Below, piece after piece: positions 1 to 64,000 of a stretch of DNA of 64,000 nt. Where the stretch lies: contig CM038720.1 in assembly GCA_021613375.1 (NCBI GenBank), positions 41,922,449-41,986,448 on the forward strand. Direction: 5' to 3'. Origin of the DNA: Megaleporinus macrocephalus. Lineage: Eukaryota > Chordata > Actinopteri > Characiformes > Anostomidae. Made by a program: the position numbers and the translations under genes. Below the pieces are notes generated by a model. That model was not told the origin of the DNA. It did not search any database and saw only the letters and a program-made list of their open reading frames with translations. How positions within the stretch are numbered: the first letter of the stretch is position 1; every line of letters starts with the position of its first letter.

Positions 1-587
1 TAAGGACCGAAACAGAGGGCCCACAAATCAACTGACACACAATCTGGATCCGAATCTACACGACATGTTTAAAATAAAAATAAAGCAATAACAACGTCCT
101 ACATCCTGCCGCATCCGGAAAATTCTTTCGTAAGGCTTAGATGCGCGCATTACAGCATATGGAACTCAAAACTTCCAAAAACAGGCACCTCCACTTTTGT
201 TGATTTTTATGTTTCTGCATCATTTGGATGAAGTAGCTGCTGCTGCATGAAAATATTACAATGAATGGACCAATAGAAACGCTCCAAAATAACTTCTTCT
301 TCTTGTTCTCTCCTGTAAAGTTGCCGTTTTAGAGGTACATGTTTTTCTTTGTACAGTGATGATAAGCTCCAATAAGCTGTTCAAATACAGTATAATAGCC
401 ACAATGTTCTTGAGGGTCCAGTAGTCTGAGACCACCAATAATAATATAAGACACAGTTGCTGCTTGTGCTGAGTGAGTTTGACAGGCAGATGAAGAGAAA
501 CAGGAACAGTAACACTGTGACTGCAGCTCTGTAGACCATAATTACTTAAATAGACTGTACCCGTAAAACATTTGGACACACCTACTA

Positions 588-591
<4 letters not shown>

Positions 592-639
<48 letters not shown>
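592..639. repeat. (TAA)n microsatellite
   Basis: About 16 uninterrupted TAA units. Confidence 0.95.
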
Positions 640-758
640 GACTGTTCTCAAACATGAAAATAGTAATAATAGTAATAGTAACAGGAAAGGACTAAGTGAA
701 GTATTCAAACACAATATAATAGCCACAATGTTCCTGAGGGTCCAGTAGTCTGAGACCA

Positions 759-759
759 C

Positions 760-815
<56 letters not shown>
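759..815. repeat. (AAT)n microsatellite
   Basis: About 19 AAT units in the second copy of the duplicated block. Confidence 0.95.
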
Positions 816-1259
816 GACTGTTCTAAAACATGAAAATAGTAATAATAGTAATATTAACAGGGAAAGACTAAGCAAAGTATTAAAGCACAATATAATAGTC
901 ACAATGTTCCTGAGGGTCCAGTAGTCTGAGACCAATAATAATAATTAAATAAGTAAATTTTGCTACTTTTTACCCCCTCAAAATTTTACATTTATTTTCC
1001 ATTTTGTAGGTCCCTCTTTTGCTTTAATGACAGCACGATAAATAATACAAGCTTTAGTGCAATAAATAAGACTCAACATGATTAACATCACTTGATGTTG
1101 CTTTAATGTGTATAGTGACCTAGAAATTGTGGCGACTCTTCATTTCACTGTCATAACTCTTATTTGTTTAAAATATCTGAATTTCCAGATTTAAGAAAGG
1201 CCAGAGTGGACAGAAATAATATTTGTAAATAAATAATGGAACAATTGTCTGTAAACTTA

Positions 1260-59314
<58,055 letters not shown>

Positions 59315-59385
59315 CTGGGGCAGGAAGAAGAATCTGATTTACATCACATACACACATTTACAGCATTAAACCAGAGAGACTTACA

Positions 59386-60293
59386 GTTCACCTGTACACA
59401 GGTAGGTGAAGGTAGTGATACAGTTTACCTGTACACAGGTAGGTGAAGGTAGTGTTACAGTTTACCTGTACACAGGTAGGTGAAGGTAGTGTTACAGTGT
59501 ACCTGTACACAGGTAGGTGAAGGTAGTGTTACAGTTTACCTGTACACAGGTAGGCATAGGTAGTGTTACAGTTTACCTGTACACAGGTAGGTGAAGGTAG
59601 TGTTACAGTTTACCTGTACACAGGTAGGTGAAGGTAGTGTTACAGTGTACCTGTACACAGGTAGGTGAAGGTAGTGTTACAGTTTACCTGTACACAGGTA
59701 GGCATAGGTAGTGTTACAGTTTACCTGTACACAGGTAGGTGAAGATAGTGTTACAGTTTACCTGTACACAGGTAGGTGAAGGTAGTGTTACAGTTTACCT
59801 GTACACAGGTAGGTGACGGTAGTGTTACAGTTTACCTGTACACAGGTAGGTGAAGGTAGTCAGTTTACCTGTACACAGGTAGGTGAAGGTAGTCAGTTTA
59901 CCTGTACACAGGTAGGCATAGGTAGTGTTACAGTTTACCTGTACACAGGTAGGTGAAGATAGTGTTACAGTTTACCTGTACACAGGTAGGTGAAGGTAGT
60001 GTTACAGTTTACCTGTACACAGGTAGGTGACGGTAGTGTTACAGTTTACCTGTACACAGGTAGGTGAAGGTAGTCAGTTTACCTGTACACAGGTAGGTGA
60101 AGGTAGTCAGTTTACCTGTACACAGGTAGGCATAGGTAGTGTTACAGTTTACCTGTACACAGGTAGGTGAATGTAGTGTTACAGTTTACCTGTACACAGG
60201 TAGGTGAATGTAGTGTTACAGTTTACCTGTACACAGGTAGGTGAATGTAGTGTTACAGTTTACCTGTACACAGGTAGGTGAAGGTGGTGTTAG
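59386..60293. repeat. 37/33-bp minisatellite, 25 units
   Basis: Unit gtttacctgtacacaggtag plus gtgaaggtagtgttaca. A 4-bp deletion gives the 33-bp variant. A six-unit block (4 x 37 + 2 x 33 = 214 bp) is repeated, with ggcata markers at 59701 and 59915. Each unit carries CAGGTAAAC on the gene strand and CAGGTAGGT on the plus strand. It starts 71 bp from the doublecortin exon. Confidence 0.97.
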
Positions 60294-60469
60294 CCCAAGT
60301 TCTCTTATTGGTATAGTGTAAGGTGGTTAACCAGGTCCACAGCATAGAAAACAGCAGTGTAACCCAGTACTCTATAACAACAGCTCTGGTATAGCATAGA
60401 CGGCTAAGGGATACTGCTAAGGACCCTCCTTCACCATAAACAATAAAACATACAATGCACCATATAATG

Positions 60470-60606
60470 ATATATGTGGACACCTGGTCATCACACCTAT
60501 AGGAGGTTGCTGGACATCGCATTCCAAAACTATGGGCATTAACATGAAGTTGGTCTCTGCTTTATGGCTATAACCCTCCACTCTTCTGAGCAGAAGAGCG
60601 CTGGTA
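60470..60606 (+). repeat. Tc1-family dispersed repeat fragment
   Basis: tatatgtggacacctggtca, ttccaaaactatgggcatta and ctataaccctccactcttct match the common teleost Tc1-derived repeat beginning ATGTGGACACC. Confidence 0.6.
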
Positions 60607-60754
60607 TCTCAGGGAGCTCTTACCTTCTTGTTCTCACGTTTTAGTTTTGCTGTAATAGCCAGACCTGCTGGAGTCACTGCTGCACCTTATCAACACCATA
60701 CACTCAACTCTGTTACTCCAAACAGAACTAACTATCTGTGTCCTTCTTTGCTGA

Positions 60755-61185
60755 ATTGAACAACTGCCCATCCTGTGTGGTCTGATACTGAACAACTGCC
60801 CATCCTGTGTGGTCTGATGCTGAACAACTGCCCATCCTGTGTGGTCTGATACTGAACAACTGTCCATCCTGTGTGGTCTGATGCTGAACAACTGCCCATC
60901 CTGTGTGGTCTGATACTGAACAACTGCCCATCCTGTGTGGTCTGATACTGAACAACTGTCCATCCTGTGTGGTCTGATACTGAACAACTGCCCATCCTGT
61001 GTGGTTTGATACTGAACAACTGCCCATCCTGTGTGGTCTGATACTGAACAACTGCCCATCCTGTGTGGTCTGATACTGAACAACTGTCCATCCTGTGTGG
61101 TCTGATACTGAACAACTGTCCATCCTGTGTGGTCTGATACTGAACAACTGTCCATCCTGTGTGGTCTGATGCTGAACAACTGAGC
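60755..61185. repeat. 32-bp minisatellite, 13 units
   Basis: Unit tgaacaactgcccatcctgt plus gtggtctgatac; gtgtgg recurs every 32 bp from 60780 to 61164. Since 32 is not a multiple of 3, the three minus-strand frames rotate through each other and remain open for up to 215 codons without being a gene. Confidence 0.96.
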
Positions 61186-61269
61186 TGGTCCTCACTGCTG
61201 CTCTGGTGGGACTCCAACAGTTTTTAATATCATATATAATTATTAACCTTATTCTGTTGGTATTACTTA

Positions 61270-61430
61270 TTTTGCTCTTGTTTTGTGGACCAGAGGAGGA
61301 TGGGTTCCTCTCAAGGTTTCTTCCTCTTGATCCGAGAGAGTTTATCCTACCACTGTGGCCCCTCAGCCTACACACAGGGGGCTCGGACCCGGATTTTCAG
61401 TACAGCTGAATTGTTACAAAATCTGCTGCA
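61270..61430 (+). repeat. Common teleost dispersed repeat fragment
   Basis: gaccagaggaggatgggttc, ctctcaaggtttcttcctct and gggggctcggacccgg are familiar wording of a widespread fish repeat whose class I cannot name. Confidence 0.55.
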
Positions 61431-61740
61431 AAGTGTGTTACAAAAGCAAAGCCTGACTCGATGTACTCTGCTGGGACACTGTGTTCACCCTGTATTGTGG
61501 TGTTCTATCTCCCCGTCAGTCACTCTTACATAAACCACAGTATAAAGCAAACACCTCAGGTAAGCAGTCTATTCTGATAGCAGCCGTGCTCTGTACTGCA
61601 CAGTCTCCACCAGACCTATATGAAAGCACTTGCATGGTGGCGCACGGCTTCGCCTGACGCCCACGCACTTCACACCCCCTTAAACAAACGCTGTGGGCAA
61701 CACACATGCCCACTGCCTCTGGGGGAGACAGCGAACGTGC

Positions 61741-61742
<2 letters not shown>

Positions 61743-61781
<39 letters not shown>
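61743..61781. repeat. (GA)n microsatellite
   Basis: About 19 units. Confidence 0.95.
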
Positions 61782-61784
<3 letters not shown>

Positions 61785-62373
61785 CAGCAAACTAGCACAC
61801 AGTCTAGAACAGTTTTTGGCATCAGATTAAGATATTACTGAGCAGGCACATGTGAAGGGTGGGCACTGCTAATTCTACAGAGGTACTAAAGAAAATAAAA
61901 TATAGTACTTAAACTATGTTTACCAGCTACTTATGTGAAGTAAAGTTGGACAGTACGGTCAGTATCCGACCACACGGCCTCACTTCAGGGCGGTCAAGAG
62001 CCACTATACAGGCAAGTCTATATGTTGGAGGTATTGGCGGGTATACCCTGTTGGAGGTATTAGACGTATACCCTGTTATCGAAAAATACTGGAGAGATAC
62101 ACACAGCGCATTACAGTCGATTTTAGAAATCCCCGTTGATTTGATTTGATTTGATGTTTTATATTTGGGAAACATCCCCCATGGGTACACGGGGCGCTTT
62201 AAGGGAATATCTATTTAAAGTACTCCTGGCAACAAGTAAAAAGGGATTAACTAGAAATTGGTATTAACCAAATCCACCAAAAATAAGAGATTAACGTTGT
62301 GCACAATGTTTTCATAACTTAAAAAAAATTATAACTTTTTGCCCAAAATCCAAAAGCATAGATTTAACATACA

Positions 62374-62877
62374 CTACCGCTCAAAAGTTTAGGATCACTT
62401 TAGAATTTCATTTCATGCAATTTTCATGCAATTCACAAACAATATTGTACATTTCTCAATTAATGTAAGTGTATCAGATGATTTTTAAAGAATAAAAATG
62501 TTTGTATTAAAGTCTATTTTTGCATATTTAGCATATAGTCTATTATCAGTAATTCTCAGTCCTCTGTCTAAATCTCCTGGTACGACCACCAATCCAAGTT
62601 AAGGATGTTATTGGACTAATTGGTTGTTAGGACACTCTTGCTCAATTGTGATCACAGCTGAAAAACATTCTACTAATAAGTGAGTATAAAAGGGAACAAC
62701 ATTCTAGGTTAGTTTAGTATCTGAAGATCAGCAGTTGATGGCTTGCTGACCGACTCACAATGACCAGAAAGAAACAACTTTCTTTAGAGACCCGTCAGTC
62801 CATTGTTGTGTTAAGGAAGAAGATACTCCATTGAAAACAAGAACTGTGATCCCAAACTTTTGGGTGGTAGTGTATAC
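62374..62877 (+). mobile_element. Complete Tc1-like MITE, about 500 bp, with TIRs
   Basis: Ends tacactaccgctcaaaagtt and, inverted, tacactaccacccaaaagtt, with TA at both outer edges. Inside are TATAAAAGG (62685-62693) and an ATG at 62760 followed by 24 codons starting MTRKKQLSLETRQSIVVLRK then a stop, which looks like the very start of a Tc1 transposase. A second, rearranged copy lies at 21412-21945. Confidence 0.85.
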
Positions 62878-63046
62878 TGGGAAAAATGGGTAAATTAGGT
62901 TAATTCCACTCACCCTAACGTATTTGTTTCATAAGGCATTCACTGAAGTCTCCCTCAAACTTTGTATATAGTTTTAACACTCAGGAAATATTATTATGGT
63001 TATTGTAAGTAGTGCATGAGGAGATGTACATGGGTGTGTGTGTGTT

Positions 63047-63742
63047 AGGGGTGTAAGAAAATATTGAAATATCAAATATCGGGATATTATGTTTTGTGAT
63101 ACTGTATCAATTCTCAAAAACACAGTATTGATACACAGATTCCTGGCAGACAGTGAATCATTGTGTGTTTTGTTTAAACCTCTGACCACTAGATGGCAGT
63201 GTTGTAATTCATTTTCAGCTCCACTCCAACATTAACAAGTAGCACAAGGGTGCAATGCAATTGTAAACATTGATAAACCTGTTCAAACAGTGGTGTGTTT
63301 TAAAAGTAGGATTTGAAAAAATTGCAGTATCACAATATATCATGATATATTGAATCATGACAGCTGTTTTACGATACAGTATTAGTAGTGTTAACGCTAT
63401 TGCTTTCATTTGTTACTTGCAACTTGCACTTTATGGATGCTGCTCTTCATACTTGCACATAAAAGCACACGTAACTTTTATTTTTTATTTTTTAACTATA
63501 AAAAGGAAAAAAATACTTAAATTTTATTTACTTTTTAGCTTATATTTTTTTACTTTATATATTTTGTATATATTTTATTATTTCTTTTTTGTTATCTATA
63601 TCTATTGGTGAATAGAGAAACAGCAAAGTAAGAATTTCATTGTACAGTGTAACTGTCTGTTTCTGCTGTGCATATGACAATAAAACTCTTGAATCTTGAA
63701 ACACATTGTATCACCAGGTTCTTGACAATACACAGCCCTAGT
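63047..63742 (-). mobile_element. Second MITE copy, inverted and interrupted
   Basis: Reverse complement of 57217-57603, from taggggtgtaagaaaat to acacagccctag, but split near 63379 by about 320 bp of unrelated sequence. Confidence 0.8.
63379..63700 (+). mobile_element. LINE-like 3' tail nested in the MITE
   Basis: The insert ends aagtaagaatttcattgtac, ...gtgcatatgacaataaaact, cttgaatcttgaa, a tail type common to fish non-LTR elements with a short TTGAATC-like repeat. No ORF remains. The exact target duplication is unclear. Confidence 0.6.
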
Positions 63743-63948
63743 GTATAAGTATATATGTCTATTTGTGTGTAAACGTATGTGCATATAATACTGGACATTT
63801 AATTTCAGATTCTCATGGAGTAATGATATACAGATATACAAATATGTGAATAAAAAAGGTTTTGTAAAGAAGCAAATGATACTTGTCCTTTTTTTAATAA
63901 ATATTTAAATAAAAAAAGAATGGAGAGAATAGACACTTAAGTTTGTGT

Positions 63949-63979
<31 letters not shown>
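63949..63979. repeat. (TG)n microsatellite
   Basis: About 15 TG units. Confidence 0.93.
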
Positions 63980-63983
<4 letters not shown>

Positions 63984-64000
63984 CTGAACGTGTGGTTGGT

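Noticed and set aside
60619..60660. Possible extra dclk1 exon reading AITAKLKRENKK before a GTAAGAG donor
   Set aside because: No acceptor in suitable position and the residues do not match the expected doublecortin-2 segment beyond a chance REN-K.
60634..61375. Overlapping minus-strand frames of 161-215 aa with QTTQDGQLF-like repeats
   Set aside because: A 32-bp minisatellite rotates through all three frames, giving the same peptide pieces in each; not a gene.

Overview
The window is intronic and exonic DNA from a vertebrate, most likely a ray-finned fish. It holds GT-AG-spliced exons of a conserved animal kinase, many Tc1-like terminal-inverted-repeat elements, tRNA-derived SINE fragments and very heavy micro- and minisatellite load. 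I see no bacterial or viral gene organisation, and I could not fix the species. 

One protein-coding gene is recognisable, on the minus strand across the whole window: doublecortin-like kinase 1 (dclk1; teleost a/b paralogue not resolved). In transcript order the long-isoform exons are 59314-59215 (end of the second doublecortin domain), 37074-36970 (Ser-rich linker), 12905-12811 (Ser/Pro linker), 7527-7443 (linker), 6264-6089 (glycine loop and catalytic Lys), 5949-5830 (alpha-C Glu to hinge), 5270-5124 (HRD loop), 1699-1566 (DFG and APE) and 1338-1261 (start of the C-lobe). All nine join in frame at consensus splice sites. The first doublecortin domain lies beyond position 64000 and the kinase C-terminus before position 1. 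A separate first exon at about 13831-13860 encodes MLQYE- and splices in the same phase to the 12905-12811 exon. It sits under a CpG-rich, TATA-less promoter (about 13850-14110) and corresponds to the kinase-only short isoform known from mammals. 

The rest is intron. 1.7-5.1 kb has inverted-repeat elements. 7.5-12.8 kb is largely unremarkable intron. 15.6-24.1 kb and 30.0-31.0 kb hold nested Tc1-like and other TIR elements, with a 51-bp minisatellite inside one family. 24.74-27.73 kb and 37.61-41.07 kb are two arrays of the same 20-bp unit. 31.0-31.7 kb is a CpG-rich block with CArG, RFX X-box, CCAAT and G4-type motifs. 34.88-36.6 kb is a 39-bp array open in frame on both strands. 43.47-56.26 kb is a 12.8-kb array of a 40-bp unit. 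59.39-60.29 kb is a 37/33-bp array 71 bp from a coding exon, and 60.75-61.18 kb is a 32-bp array. 57.2-58.4 kb and 62.4-63.7 kb hold MITEs, a mariner/Tc1 pseudogene and a nested LINE tail. Minisatellites alone make up about 24 kb of 64 kb. 

I did not find a convincing new multi-gene system. The most notable items are the conserved alternative promoter, the uncatalogued promoter-like block near 31.4 kb, the very large intronic minisatellites with readable recombination history, and the splice-donor-like array beside the doublecortin exon.
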